DNA of 64,000 nucleotides from an uncultured Bacteroidales bacterium (GCA_902799355.1 CADCAG010000016.1:16637-80636), one strand, 5' to 3'. Shown: positions 1 through 8,569, counted from the stretch's first letter. Translations and numbers: made by a program. The notes: a model not told the origin generated them from the letters alone.

Positions 1-303
1 CGTGATCCAGAAATTCACGGCTATCCTCTGAAGATGGCTGATATCGCTGCTCAACTGGAGGGAACCTGCTACGTCACTCGTCAGAGTGTGGAGAGCGTAG
101 CCTCTATCAACAAGGCAAAGAAGGCGCTGCGCAAGGCTTTCGAGGCTTCTATGGCTGGCAAGGGCTCATCGCTCGTGGAGTTTGTATCAACCTGTAACAG
201 TGGTTGGAAGCTGACTCCTGCTAAGGCTAATGAATGGATGAAGGAGAACATGTTCCCCTTCTATCCCAAAGGAGACCTCAAGGATACGACGGGTGAGAAG
301 TAA
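1..303 (+). CDS. korB: 2-oxoacid:ferredoxin oxidoreductase beta subunit, C-terminal part
   Basis: The reading frame is open from base 1, so the gene starts before the window; 100 codons remain. The fragment contains HGYPLKMADIAAQLEGTCYV and FVSTCNSGW, which match the C-terminal part of the thiamine-diphosphate beta subunit of 2-oxoglutarate (or related 2-oxoacid) ferredoxin oxidoreductases. In these enzymes the subunit carries TPP and decarboxylates the 2-oxoacid to the acyl-CoA while reducing ferredoxin in the cytoplasm. The gamma-subunit gene follows after 26 bases on the same strand, which supports the call. Whether the substrate is 2-oxoglutarate, a branched-chain 2-oxoacid or another cannot be told from this end. 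Confidence 0.8.
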   Translation, partial: RDPEIHGYPLKMADIAAQLEGTCYVTRQSVESVASINKAKKALRKAFEASMAGKGSSLVEFVSTCNSGWKLTPAKANEWMKENMFPFYPKGDLKDTTGEK

Positions 304-327
304 GATGTAAGAAGTAAGACGTAAAAG
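301..327 (+). repeat. 7-base micro-tandem repeat at korB/korC junction
   Basis: Starting at the korB stop codon the sequence reads TAAGATG, TAAGAAG, TAAGACG and TAAAAGT, four imperfect copies of a 7-base unit that fill the gap before korC. One of several unrelated short-period repeats at gene junctions in this window. Confidence 0.6.
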
Positions 328-329
328 TT

Positions 330-872
330 ATGAAGAAAGAAATAATTATCAGTGGTTTCGGAGGTCAGGGTGTGCTTTCAATGGGTAAGATTCTGGCATA
401 CTCAGGACTGATGGACGATAAGGAGGTGACATGGATGCCTGCCTACGGCCCAGAACAGCGTGGCGGTACGGCTAACGTCACAGTTATTGTGAGCGATGAG
501 CGTATCTCTTCGCCCATCCTTAGCAAGTACGACATCGCTGTGGTGCTTAACCAGCCCTCTTTGGAGAAGTTTGAACCCAAGATCAAGCCTGGTGGCATTC
601 TCATCTACGATGGTTTTGGCATCATCAACCCTCCGACACGTAAGGACATTACCATCTATCGTATCGATGCCATGGACAAGGCTGCCGAGATGAAGAATGG
701 TAAGGTGTTCAATATGATTGTGTTGGGTGGTCTGCTGAAGGTGGCTCCCGTGGTCAGTACGAAGGGTGTTGAGAAGGCGCTTTTTAAGACGCTTCCTGAA
801 CGCCATCACGCACTGATTCCGTTGAACATGCAAGCCATTGAAGAGGGCGGAAAAATCATGCAACAGCAATAA
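330..872 (+). CDS. korC: 2-oxoacid:ferredoxin oxidoreductase gamma subunit
   Basis: This 180-residue protein belongs to the pyruvate/ketoisovalerate ferredoxin oxidoreductase gamma domain family. Near the N terminus it has the family motif FGGQGVLSMGKILA (residues 10-23), followed by PAYGPEQRGGTANVTV. The subunit helps CoA binding and interdomain contact in the cytoplasmic oxidoreductase complex. The length matches stand-alone gamma subunits of four-subunit 2-oxoglutarate oxidoreductases (KorABCD). It lies 26 bases after korB and is the last gene of that operon, since a long AT-rich stretch and a new promoter follow. Confidence 0.85.
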   Translation: MKKEIIISGFGGQGVLSMGKILAYSGLMDDKEVTWMPAYGPEQRGGTANVTVIVSDERISSPILSKYDIAVVLNQPSLEKFEPKIKPGGILIYDGFGIINPPTRKDITIYRIDAMDKAAEMKNGKVFNMIVLGGLLKVAPVVSTKGVEKALFKTLPERHHALIPLNMQAIEEGGKIMQQQ

Positions 873-950
873 TTTTAGTAAATTAGTAGAAAAATTGAGG
901 TAAAATGTGTTTTTTTTGTCAAAAAACTTGGAAGTATTAAATTTTTTTTG

Positions 951-958
951 TTACTTTG
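951..958 (+). promoter_or_regulatory. Bacteroidota-type -7 box before ompA-like gene
   Basis: TTACTTTG followed by CAAG lies 60 bases before the ATG at 1019 in a strongly AT-rich region. It differs from the consensus TAnnTTTG by a shifted A, so this is a reasonable but not perfect match. Confidence 0.5.
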
Positions 959-1018
959 CAAGCATATAGACAGAGAATAAACATATAAACATTATTATTA
1001 ATAGTAGAACAACAAACT

Positions 1019-2212
1019 ATGAAAAAGTTATTTTTTGTGCTTGCAGCAGCTATGCTGACTGTTTCTGCCTCTGCGCAGAAGACCACCATTACCTCTAACA
1101 AGACTGGTGACAACTGGTATGTCGGTGCTAACATCGGTATTGCCACTCCTATCGCTAAGTTCCCTTATGGAAATGATGCTGAGGGCGCTGGTCGTCTGAA
1201 GGGTTTTGCTCCTAAACTGGGCGTTCGTGTTGGTAAGAATCTGACCACCGTATTTGGTATTGCTTTGGATGCTGACGTTTACATGGAGGCCAGCGACAAG
1301 TCTGCTATGAAGCAGTGTACTTTCGTTGACGCTATCAATGTTGACCTGTTGGGTACCTTCAACCTGAGCAATGCTTTTGGTGGTTACAAAGGTGAGCCCC
1401 GTCCGTTCGAGGTTATCGCTCTCGTCGGTGGTGGTTACAGCCACACTTATGGTGCTCCCAAGTCAGGCGTTAACGTAAAGGGTGCTTTTGACTTCGCTTT
1501 CAATCTGGGCGCTGCCAAGAATCTGCAGCTCTACATTGAGCCTGCTATCGTTTTCGGTCAGCCTATCCCCAGCTGGCAGAATCCTCTCCGCAAGGTTAAT
1601 GACAAGTGGAATGGCATTGGTCAGGTTAGTGTAGGTCTGAACTACAAGTTCGGTAACAGCAACGGTTCTAGCAACTTCAAGATTGAGCAGCTTCGCGACC
1701 AGGCTGAGATCGACGGCTTGAATGCTAAGATCAACGAGCTGCGTGCTGACAACAAGGCTAAGGACGGTAAGATTGCTGCTGACGGTCGTACTATTGCTGA
1801 CCTGAAGTCTCAGCTGGCTGCTTGCCAGGCTCGTCCTGCACAGACTATCATCGAGGAGCGCATCATCAAGGAGGTTAACGCTACGCTGCAGCCTATCGTT
1901 ATCTTCGGTCAGGGTAAGACCACTATCGACGCTGCTGGTATGGCTAGCTGTGAGATGGTTGCCAAGTACATGAAGAATCACCCCGATTCAAAGGTTAAGA
2001 TTTTGGGTTATGCTTCACCCGAGGGTTCTAAGGAGGTTAACGACCGCATCGCTAAGCAGCGTGCAGAGGCTGTCAAGAACGTACTGGTTAAGAAGTACAA
2101 GATTGCTGCTGACCGTCTCGAGGCTGAGGGTCAGGGTGCTACTGACAAGCTGTCTCCTGAGAACGACTTCAACCGTGTTGCTAAGTTCATTGATATGAAC
2201 AACATCAAGTAA
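1019..2212 (+). CDS. OmpA family outer-membrane protein
   Basis: 397 residues. A signal peptide (residues 1-19, ending SASA) is followed by an N-terminal beta-barrel region with alternating aromatic strands to about residue 215. A predicted coiled coil (about 222-275, EQLRDQAEIDGLNAKINEL and on) comes next, then a C-terminal OmpA domain (about 290-395). The OmpA domain carries the peptidoglycan-binding segment GYASPEGSKEVNDRIAKQRA, so the protein probably links the outer membrane to peptidoglycan. Codon use is strongly biased (GCT, GGT, AAG, CGT), as expected for a very abundant protein. It has its own promoter and a strong terminator, so it is monocistronic. Confidence 0.9.
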   Translation: MKKLFFVLAAAMLTVSASAQKTTITSNKTGDNWYVGANIGIATPIAKFPYGNDAEGAGRLKGFAPKLGVRVGKNLTTVFGIALDADVYMEASDKSAMKQCTFVDAINVDLLGTFNLSNAFGGYKGEPRPFEVIALVGGGYSHTYGAPKSGVNVKGAFDFAFNLGAAKNLQLYIEPAIVFGQPIPSWQNPLRKVNDKWNGIGQVSVGLNYKFGNSNGSSNFKIEQLRDQAEIDGLNAKINELRADNKAKDGKIAADGRTIADLKSQLAACQARPAQTIIEERIIKEVNATLQPIVIFGQGKTTIDAAGMASCEMVAKYMKNHPDSKVKILGYASPEGSKEVNDRIAKQRAEAVKNVLVKKYKIAADRLEAEGQGATDKLSPENDFNRVAKFIDMNNIK

Positions 2213-2240
2213 GTTAAGGTTTATCAGTAAAACTCATACA

Positions 2241-2275
2241 AAATCCCTGCAATTATCATGTTGCAGGGATTTTTT
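2241..2275 (+). terminator. intrinsic terminator of ompA-like gene
   Basis: A perfect 12-base stem (AAATCCCTGCAA with TTGCAGGGATTT) around an 8-base loop, directly followed by more T residues, 28 bases after the stop codon. Confidence 0.9.
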
Positions 2276-2282
2276 CTGTCAT

Positions 2283-2317
2283 TTTGTTGGCTATTTATGG
2301 AAAATGGTGTAACTTTG
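2283..2317 (+). promoter_or_regulatory. promoter of ilvD operon
   Basis: TAACTTTG at 2310-2317 is a perfect -7 box. TTTG at 2283-2286, or the overlapping TTGG at 2287, serves as -33 element. The ATG of ilvD follows 33 bases later. Confidence 0.75.
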
Positions 2318-2349
2318 CACCTTTAAAGATAAGAATTAGCTAAACAAAT

Positions 2350-4143
2350 ATGAAACATCCATTGCGTAGTGCTGTGTGCACAGAAGGTAGGAGAATGGCA
2401 GGTGCCCGCGCACTGTGGGTTGCTACAGGTATGAAACACGAGCAGTTCGGTAAGCCGATTATCGCTGTTGTCAACTCATTCACGCAGTTTGTACCAGGTC
2501 ATACTCATCTTCATGAGATTGGCCAAATAGTCCGTGAAGAGATAGAGAAGATGGGCTGCTATGCCGCTGAGTTTAATACCATCGCCATTGACGACGGTAT
2601 TGCTATGGGGCACGACGGCATGTTATACTCGCTGCCTTCACGCGACATCATTGCAGATAGCGTAGAGTATATGGTCAACGCCCATAAGGCTGACGCTATG
2701 ATCTGTATCTCCAACTGTGACAAGGTGACACCTGGCATGTTGATGGCTGCTATGCGTCTGAACATCCCTGCAGTATTCTGTTCGGGTGGTCCTATGGAGG
2801 CTGGTCGATGGCGTGGCGAAAATGCAGACCTTATCACAGCAATGGTGAAAGGAGCAGACCCCAGCGTAACAGATGAGGAGATGAAGGAGATTGAACAGTG
2901 CTCATGTCCTGGCTGCGGCTCTTGCTCTGGCATGTTTACTGCTAACTCGATGAACTCGCTGACAGAGGCTATCGGTCTGTCGTTACCTGGTAATGGTACT
3001 ATTCTGGCTACCCATACCAATCGTGTGGAGCTGTTCAAACAGGCAGCGCGCCAGATCGTGAAGAATGCCTTGGCATACTATGAAGATGGTAATGAGAGCG
3101 TATTGCCTCGCAACATTGCTACGCGTAAAGCATTCCTGAATGCGATGACGCTCGATATCGCGATGGGGGGCTCTACGAATACCGTGCTCCATCTGCTGGC
3201 TGTCGCTCAAGAAGCTGGTGCAGACTTCACCATGCAGGATATCGACCAGCTGAGTCGTAAGACGCCTTGTCTGTGCAAGCTGGCTCCCAATACGCAGAAG
3301 TACAGCGTGCAGGAGTGTGGTCGCGCCGGTGGTATTCTGGGTATTCTCAACGAATTGAATAAAGGTGGCCTTATTGACGGTTCTGCTCCCCGTGTGGATG
3401 GCATGACACTCGCAGAGGCTATGGAAAAATACGATATTACTAGTACGACTAGTGAGACTAGAATTTATTACTCTGCTCCAGGAAACCGCTTCTCAACGAA
3501 GATGGGATCACAGTCAGAAGAGTGGGAGACACTCGATACCGATCGTGCCAATGGTTGCATCCGCGACTTGGAACATGCCTATACCAAAGATGGCGGTCTG
3601 GCTGTGCTCTTTGGTAACATTGCGCAGGACGGCTGTGTAGTTAAGACGGCTGGTGTTGACGAGTCGTTGTGGCACTTTGAGGGCCCTGCCGTGGTGTTCG
3701 ATTCGCAGGAAGACGCCTGTGAAGGCATCCTTGGCGGCAAGGTCAAGAAGGGCGACTGTGTGGTGATTACCCACGAAGGACCGAAGGGCGGCCCAGGTAT
3801 GCAGGAGATGTTATATCCCACCTCTTATATAAAGAGTATGCACATGGGTAAGGAGTGTGCCTTGATTACTGACGGCCGTTTCTCTGGTGGTACCAGTGGA
3901 CTGAGTATTGGACACATCTCGCCAGAGGCTGCTTCAGGTGGTAACATCGGTAAGATTGTGGATGGTGACATCATCGAGATTGACATTCCTAACCGCTCTA
4001 TCAATGTAAAGCTGAGCGATGCCGAACTGGCCGCAAGACCGCAACAGCCACTGAAGCGTAACCGCGTGGTAACAAAGGCTTTGCGCGCATATGCTCAAAG
4101 TGTTTCTTCTGCAGATAAGGGCGGTGTAAGAATCATTGACTAG
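2350..4143 (+). CDS. ilvD: dihydroxy-acid dehydratase
   Basis: 597 residues, the usual family length. IlvD is a cytoplasmic iron-sulfur enzyme that dehydrates 2,3-dihydroxy-3-methylvalerate and 2,3-dihydroxyisovalerate to the 2-oxoacids leading to isoleucine and valine. Visible motifs are [10 protein letters not shown] with Cys123, the cluster-binding [13 protein letters not shown] (Cys186-192), and [13 protein letters not shown] with [16 protein letters not shown] near the C terminus. It heads the ilvD-ilvB-ilvN run. An oddity is the segment TSTTSETRI (around residues 364-372), encoded by three near-identical 9-base units that recur over the stop codon; see the repeat entries. Confidence 0.97.
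   Translation: MKHPLRSAVCTEGRRMAGARALWVATGMKHEQFGKPIIAVVNSFTQFVPGHTHLHEIGQIVREEIEKMGCYAAEFNTIAIDDGIAMGHDGMLYSLPSRDIIADSVEYMVNAHKADAMICISNCDKVTPGMLMAAMRLNIPAVFCSGGPMEAGRWRGENADLITAMVKGADPSVTDEEMKEIEQCSCPGCGSCSGMFTANSMNSLTEAIGLSLPGNGTILATHTNRVELFKQAARQIVKNALAYYEDGNESVLPRNIATRKAFLNAMTLDIAMGGSTNTVLHLLAVAQEAGADFTMQDIDQLSRKTPCLCKLAPNTQKYSVQECGRAGGILGILNELNKGGLIDGSAPRVDGMTLAEAMEKYDITSTTSETRIYYSAPGNRFSTKMGSQSEEWETLDTDRANGCIRDLEHAYTKDGGLAVLFGNIAQDGCVVKTAGVDESLWHFEGPAVVFDSQEDACEGILGGKVKKGDCVVITHEGPKGGPGMQEMLYPTSYIKSMHMGKECALITDGRFSGGTSGLSIGHISPEAASGGNIGKIVDGDIIEIDIPNRSINVKLSDAELAARPQQPLKRNRVVTKALRAYAQSVSSADKGGVRIID
3439..3465 (+). repeat. 9-base ACTAG repeat inside ilvD
   Basis: Three tandem 9-base units ACTAGTACG, ACTAGTGAG and ACTAGAATT, in frame with ilvD, encode TST-TSE-TRI. 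The same kind of unit is repeated three times at the end of the gene (4138-4164). Confidence 0.7.
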
Positions 4144-4164
4144 TAAGACTAGTATGACTAGATA
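4138..4164 (+). repeat. 9-base GACTAGT repeat over ilvD stop codon
   Basis: Three units GACTAGTAA, GACTAGTAT and GACTAGATA; the first contains the Asp codon and TAG stop of ilvD and the rest fill the gap to ilvB. They share the ACTAG core and 9-base period with the copy inside ilvD at 3439-3465. Confidence 0.75.
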
Positions 4165-4183
4165 AACAAGAGTATTAAGAAAT

Positions 4184-5890
4184 ATGCTGAAAGATAGAAT
4201 AACAGGAGCGAAAGCGCTGATGCGAGCCTTGCAGGCTGAAGGTGTGAAGACCATCTTCGGATACCCAGGAGGCAGTATCATGCCCGTTTACGATGCGCTG
4301 TTCGACTACACACGAGGTGAGAAAAAATGTTTTGACCATATTCTTGTTCGTCACGAACAGGGAGCAACTCATGCTGCTGAGGGTTATGCCCGCGTCAGTG
4401 GTGAGGTGGGTGTCGCATTAGTAACCAGCGGTCCTGGTGTAACTAATACTCTGACAGGCATTGCTGATGCGATGCTTGATTCTACCCCTATTGTCGTCAT
4501 TGCCGGACAGGTGCCCATCGCTGCGTTAGGTACAGATGCCTTCCAGGAGGTTGACCTTGTAGGTGTGTCACAACCTATCTCCAAGTGGAGCTACCAGATA
4601 CGCCGTGCCGAGGATGTCGCATGGGCTGTCAGTCGTGCATTCTTTATTGCCCGTAGTGGTCGCCCAGGGCCTGTTGTCCTTGACTTTGCCAAGAACGCAC
4701 AGGTAGAGGAGATTGACTGGGAACCTAAGAAGGTAGACTTCATCCGTTCCTATGTGCCTTATCCCAAACTCGACAACGATGCCGTTCGTCGTGCTGCCGA
4801 CCTTATTAATAATGCAAAGCGTCCACTGGCACTGGTAGGGCAGGGCGTAGAATTGGGTAATGCCCAGGAAGAGTTGAAGGCCTTTCTTGAGAAGGCAGAT
4901 ATCCCTGCCGGTCGTACGATGCTGGGGCTCTCTGCATTGCCTTCCAATCATCCGCTGAATGTCGGCATGCTGGGTATGCACGGCAACTACGCTGTCAACC
5001 TGAAGGAGCAGGAATGTGACGTGCTGATAGCTATCGGTATGCGTTTCTCCGATCGCGTGACAGGTAACCTGAAAACCTACGCCAGGCAAGCCAAGATAAT
5101 CCATTTGGATATTGACCGCAGTGAGATTGACAAGAACGTGAAGACTCATGTGGCTGTGGTAGCCGACTGTAAGGAATCGTTACCTGCCCTCACTGCACTG
5201 ATTGATAAGAATAACCATCAGGAGTGGCGCGACTCATTCAAGGAACTTGACGAGAAGGAGCGCACCAAGGTTATCGAACCGGCCATTCATCCCCAGCAGG
5301 GTCCTCTGTTGATGGGCGAGATTGTACATGCCGTTGCTGAGCAGGCTCCCGATGGTTCTGTGCTTGTTACTGACGTCGGTCAGAATCAACTTTTTGCTAC
5401 CCGTTATTTCAAATACACTCAGAAGCGCAGTATCTGTACCAGTGGTGGTTTGGGAACGATGGGTTACGGCATGCCTGCCGCCATTGGTGCCACTTTTGCT
5501 ACCGACCGCACTGTCTGCTGCTTTATGGGCGACGGAGGCTTCCAGATGAATATCCAGGAGTTGGGCACTATCATGGAACAGCAGGCTCCTGTGAAGATGA
5601 TTCTATTGAACAATCATTACCTGGGTAATGTGCGCCAGTGGCAGGATATGTTCTGGATGAAGCGCAAGTCGTTCACCAAGATGCTCAACCCGTGCTACGA
5701 GTCCATCGCACAGGGCTATGGCATCCCGTATCAGGCAGTTACGGACCGCAAAGACTTGGCGTCTGCTATTGAGAAGATGCTTAACACCAAGGGACCATAC
5801 ATCCTTGAGTGTGCCATCAAGGAGGAAGACAATGTGTTGCCGATGACGCCTCCAGGTATGAATGTCAATGAGATGATGTTAGAGATTTAA
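4184..5890 (+). CDS. ilvB: acetolactate synthase large (catalytic) subunit
   Basis: 568 residues. The enzyme is TPP- and FAD-dependent and condenses two pyruvates to acetolactate, or pyruvate with 2-oxobutyrate to acetohydroxybutyrate. The N-terminal domain has the catalytic glutamate in VRHEQGATHAAEGYAR (Glu58). The C-terminal TPP/Mg motif begins GDGGFQMNIQELGTI near residue 448 and ends at NNHYLGNVRQWQ. The gene starts 40 bases after ilvD and its stop lies 3 bases before ilvN, so catalytic and regulatory subunits are probably translationally coupled. Confidence 0.96.
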   Translation: MLKDRITGAKALMRALQAEGVKTIFGYPGGSIMPVYDALFDYTRGEKKCFDHILVRHEQGATHAAEGYARVSGEVGVALVTSGPGVTNTLTGIADAMLDSTPIVVIAGQVPIAALGTDAFQEVDLVGVSQPISKWSYQIRRAEDVAWAVSRAFFIARSGRPGPVVLDFAKNAQVEEIDWEPKKVDFIRSYVPYPKLDNDAVRRAADLINNAKRPLALVGQGVELGNAQEELKAFLEKADIPAGRTMLGLSALPSNHPLNVGMLGMHGNYAVNLKEQECDVLIAIGMRFSDRVTGNLKTYARQAKIIHLDIDRSEIDKNVKTHVAVVADCKESLPALTALIDKNNHQEWRDSFKELDEKERTKVIEPAIHPQQGPLLMGEIVHAVAEQAPDGSVLVTDVGQNQLFATRYFKYTQKRSICTSGGLGTMGYGMPAAIGATFATDRTVCCFMGDGGFQMNIQELGTIMEQQAPVKMILLNNHYLGNVRQWQDMFWMKRKSFTKMLNPCYESIAQGYGIPYQAVTDRKDLASAIEKMLNTKGPYILECAIKEEDNVLPMTPPGMNVNEMMLEI

Positions 5891-5893
5891 GTT

Positions 5894-6439
5894 ATGGAAG
5901 ATAAGAAACTATATACCTTGTTAGTCTATTCGGAGAACGTAGCAGGTATTCTGAATCAGATTACCGCTGTGTTCACCCGTCGTCAGGTGAATATCGAGAG
6001 TCTGAACGTGTCGGCATCCAGCATACTAGGTGTACATAAGTACACCATTACGGCTTGGAGTCATGAAGAACAGATAGTGAACATCACCCGTCAGATAGAG
6101 AAAAAGATAGATGTCGTCAAGGCTAACTATTTCACTGACGACCAGTTGTTTATCCGTGAGACGGGCCTCTATAAACTTGCTACCGAACTGGTGATGAAGA
6201 ATCCGGAGATTTCGCGTACCATTCGTAAGTTTGATGCCAGCATCACAGAGGTGAACCCCACGTATGTCATTGTGATGAAATATGGTGTTACCGATGATAT
6301 CATCGAGTTGTTCCGAGCCCTCGACAAGTTCGGGTGTGTATTGCAGTACACCCGCAGTGGTCGTATCGCTGTGACTCGTGGCATGCAGGAACAGGTTAGT
6401 GAGTTCTTGGAACAACGTGAAAAAACGGCCAACGGTTAA
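5894..6439 (+). CDS. ilvN: acetolactate synthase small (regulatory) subunit
   Basis: 181 residues. An N-terminal ACT domain (about 5-80; LLVYSENVAGILNQITAVF and RRQVNIESLNVSAS) binds the feedback inhibitor valine in this family, and a C-terminal ALS small-subunit domain follows. It activates and regulates the IlvB dimer in the cytoplasm. Only 3 bases separate it from ilvB. The gene could equally be called ilvH by naming convention; the role is the same. Confidence 0.93.
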   Translation: MEDKKLYTLLVYSENVAGILNQITAVFTRRQVNIESLNVSASSILGVHKYTITAWSHEEQIVNITRQIEKKIDVVKANYFTDDQLFIRETGLYKLATELVMKNPEISRTIRKFDASITEVNPTYVIVMKYGVTDDIIELFRALDKFGCVLQYTRSGRIAVTRGMQEQVSEFLEQREKTANG

Positions 6440-6487
6440 TGGCTATTAGCTATTGGCTTTTGGTTAAAGGTTATTGTTTATTGTATA

Positions 6488-7252
6488 ATGGATAAAGTAG
6501 GACGTTACGAATTTTTGGCAGAGCCTTTCCACTGTGATTTTAGTGGAAGGCTTTTTATGGGACATCTGGGCAACCACATGCTTAATGCTGCCGACTTCCA
6601 CAGCTCAGCGCGTGGTTTTGGCATGAAGTACCTCATGACCATTCAGCGCTCGTGGGTGCTTTCGCGTTTGGCCATCGAAATGACGGAGATGCCCCAACAG
6701 TATACTAAGTTCAATGTCGAGACGTGGGTAGAAAGTGCCATGCGCTATTTCACCTCGCGAAATTTCGCTGTGGTGGGAACTCCCTCTGACCCCTCCCAAG
6801 GAGAGGAACCGCGAATCTATGGCTATGGACGCTCTATATGGGCTATGATAGACACCGAGACGCGCCAGCCTACGGACATCTTCAGCATTGACAATGGAGC
6901 CATCAACAACTGGATTGTCGACGACAAGGCTTGTCCTATTGACAAGGGTGGGCGAGTGAAGATGACAGATATGGCCCAACTGGTACGCACCATTGATACC
7001 TTTTATAATGATGTAGACATTAATGGCCATATCAACTCAGTCAAGTACATCGAGCATGTTCTCGACCTGTGGCCCATTGATTGGTATAAAGAGCACCAGA
7101 TTAAGCGTTTCGAGATTGCTTACGTGGCAGAGGCGCATGCTGGTGATCGGCTTTCGTTCTATCGTGAGGAGACTGCTGATGGCGAGTTCTGCGTACGCAT
7201 CGTGAAGAATGACGATGTCGAAGTGGTAAGAAGTAAGGTTAAATTCGTATAA
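6488..7252 (+). CDS. acyl-ACP thioesterase
   Basis: 254 residues of the FatA/FatB-like acyl-ACP thioesterase family (two hot-dog folds). These hydrolyse acyl-ACP to free fatty acid and so end chain elongation. The N-terminal half contains RSWVLSRLAIEMTEMPQQY and WVESAMRYFTSRNF. The second half contains NDVDINGHINSVKYIEHVLD, whose Asn and His match the catalytic region of the family. It sits 48 bases after ilvN in the same direction and may be co-transcribed with ilvDBN. A short Pro/Ser/Asp-rich insert (PSDPSQGEEP, about residues 99-108) comes from a GC-rich imperfect palindrome at about 6779-6812. Confidence 0.8.
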   Translation: MDKVGRYEFLAEPFHCDFSGRLFMGHLGNHMLNAADFHSSARGFGMKYLMTIQRSWVLSRLAIEMTEMPQQYTKFNVETWVESAMRYFTSRNFAVVGTPSDPSQGEEPRIYGYGRSIWAMIDTETRQPTDIFSIDNGAINNWIVDDKACPIDKGGRVKMTDMAQLVRTIDTFYNDVDINGHINSVKYIEHVLDLWPIDWYKEHQIKRFEIAYVAEAHAGDRLSFYREETADGEFCVRIVKNDDVEVVRSKVKFV

Positions 7253-7265
7253 ATTGTAACAAATA

Positions 7266-7297
7266 TTTGGCTATTTGCTTGCAATTCGTTACCTTTG
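7266..7297 (+). promoter_or_regulatory. promoter of ilvC
   Basis: TTTG at 7266-7269 and TACCTTTG at 7290-7297 are separated by 20 bases, the expected Bacteroidota spacing. This gives ilvC a transcription start near 7302 and a leader of about 125 bases. Confidence 0.8.
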
Positions 7298-7301
7298 CAG
7301 C

Positions 7302-7425
7302 TGATTTAGTTAAGTCTCTCGTCGCATCCTCGTGTAGGGTGGGAGTGGACCGATAAAACGACGGCTCTCGTGCAGGGCTGGCATGGTACACAGAGATAAG
7401 TATAACATTAAAACATAATATTATT
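7302..7425 (+). promoter_or_regulatory. ilvC 5' leader with two matching hairpins
   Basis: The leader holds two hairpins with the same loop. The first is CATCCT-CGTGT-AGGGTG (7325-7341). The second is GGCTCT-CGTGC-AGGGCT (7363-7379). The stems differ at several positions but keep pairing (including G-U pairs), while the five-base loop is nearly constant and the repeat distance is 38 bases. CGTCG at 7320-7324 can also pair with CGACG at 7359-7363. No leader peptide rich in Ile, Leu or Val codons was found in any frame. I do not recognise a known riboswitch; a structured regulatory leader is the inference. Confidence 0.5.
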
Positions 7426-8475
7426 ATGGCAGAAATGAATTTTGGTGGCGTTATCGAAACTGTAGTCACCAGCAAGGAGTTCTCTCTCGAGAAAGCACGT
7501 GAAGTATTAAAGGATGAGGTTATCGCCGTCATCGGTTATGGTGTGCAGGGTCCTGGTCAGGCCTGTAACCTGCGCGACAACGGTTTCAACGTCATTGTCG
7601 GCCAGCGCCAGGGCAAGACCTACGACAAGGCTGTCGCTGACGGTTGGGTACCAGGCAAGACGCTCTTCTCTATTGAAGAGGCTGCCGAAAAGGGTACTAT
7701 CCTCTGCATGTTGCTTTCTGACGCTGGTCAGATGCAGCAGTGGCCCACCATCAAGAAATATCTGAAGCCCGGCAAGACGTTGTACTACTCTCACGGCTTC
7801 GCTATCAACTGGAGTGACCGCACGGGTGTCGTTCCTCCCAAGGATGTCGACGTTATCATGGTAGCTCCTAAGGGAAGCGGAACTTCTCTTCGTACCATGT
7901 TCTGCGAGGGTCGCGGACTGAACTGCTCTTATGCCGTTTACCAGGACGCTACGGGTAAGGCCAAGGAGAAGACACTGGCCTTTGGTATCGGTATCGGAGC
8001 AGGTTATATGTTCGAGACTACCTTCCAGCGTGAGGCTACCTCTGACCTCACCGGTGAGCGTGGCTCACTGATGGGTGCCATCCAGGGTCTGCTGTTGGCT
8101 CAGTACGAGGTGCTGCGTGAGAATGGTCACTCACCCTCTGAGGCTTTCAACGAAACCGTTGAAGAACTCACCCAGAGCCTTGGCCCGCTCTTCGGTGCTA
8201 AGGGTATGGACTGGATGTATGCTAACTGCTCTACCACAGCACAGCGTGGTGCTCTCGACTGGGCTCCCCGTTTCCACGATGCCATCAAGCCCGTTATGGA
8301 GTGGCTGTACTACTCGGTGAAGACTGGTAACGAGGCACAGATTACCATCGATGCCAACTCTAAGCCCGACTATCGTGCTGGTTTGGAGAAGGAGCTGGAG
8401 GCTATGCGCAACCAGGAGATGTGGCGTGCTGGCGAGACTGTTCGCAAGCTGCGTCCTGAATATCAGGAAGATTAA
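7426..8475 (+). CDS. ilvC: ketol-acid reductoisomerase
   Basis: 349 residues, the class I length. IlvC carries out the Mg-dependent alkyl migration and NAD(P)H-dependent reduction of acetolactate or acetohydroxybutyrate, the step between IlvBN and IlvD. The Rossmann nucleotide-binding segment is VIGYGVQGPGQACNLRDNG (about residues 36-54). The C-terminal knotted domain includes ETTFQREATSDLTGERGSL with metal-binding acidic residues. It has its own promoter and structured leader, so it can be regulated apart from ilvDBN, from which it is separated by the thioesterase gene. Confidence 0.96.
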   Translation: MAEMNFGGVIETVVTSKEFSLEKAREVLKDEVIAVIGYGVQGPGQACNLRDNGFNVIVGQRQGKTYDKAVADGWVPGKTLFSIEEAAEKGTILCMLLSDAGQMQQWPTIKKYLKPGKTLYYSHGFAINWSDRTGVVPPKDVDVIMVAPKGSGTSLRTMFCEGRGLNCSYAVYQDATGKAKEKTLAFGIGIGAGYMFETTFQREATSDLTGERGSLMGAIQGLLLAQYEVLRENGHSPSEAFNETVEELTQSLGPLFGAKGMDWMYANCSTTAQRGALDWAPRFHDAIKPVMEWLYYSVKTGNEAQITIDANSKPDYRAGLEKELEAMRNQEMWRAGETVRKLRPEYQED

Positions 8476-8489
8476 TACCAATGTATAAC

Positions 8490-8545
8490 AGAACGGTTCT
8501 GCCGATGACAGTCGCTAAGCGATGATAAATCAGTAGAACCGTTCT
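8490..8545 (+). terminator. probable terminator of ilvC with nested palindromes
   Basis: AGAACGGTTCT (8490-8500) pairs perfectly with AGAACCGTTCT (8535-8545). Each arm is itself a palindrome around one base. A small inner hairpin TCGC-TAA-GCGA lies at 8512-8522. An AT-rich tract follows. It most likely ends ilvC transcription, although the T-run is broken. Confidence 0.6.
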
Positions 8546-8569
8546 ATTTAATTATTTAATAATAGGAAT

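Noticed and set aside
7302-7425. A branched-chain leader peptide attenuator before ilvC
   Set aside because: Short frames in the leader contain no run of Ile, Leu or Val codons, and no terminator with T-run lies before the ilvC start.
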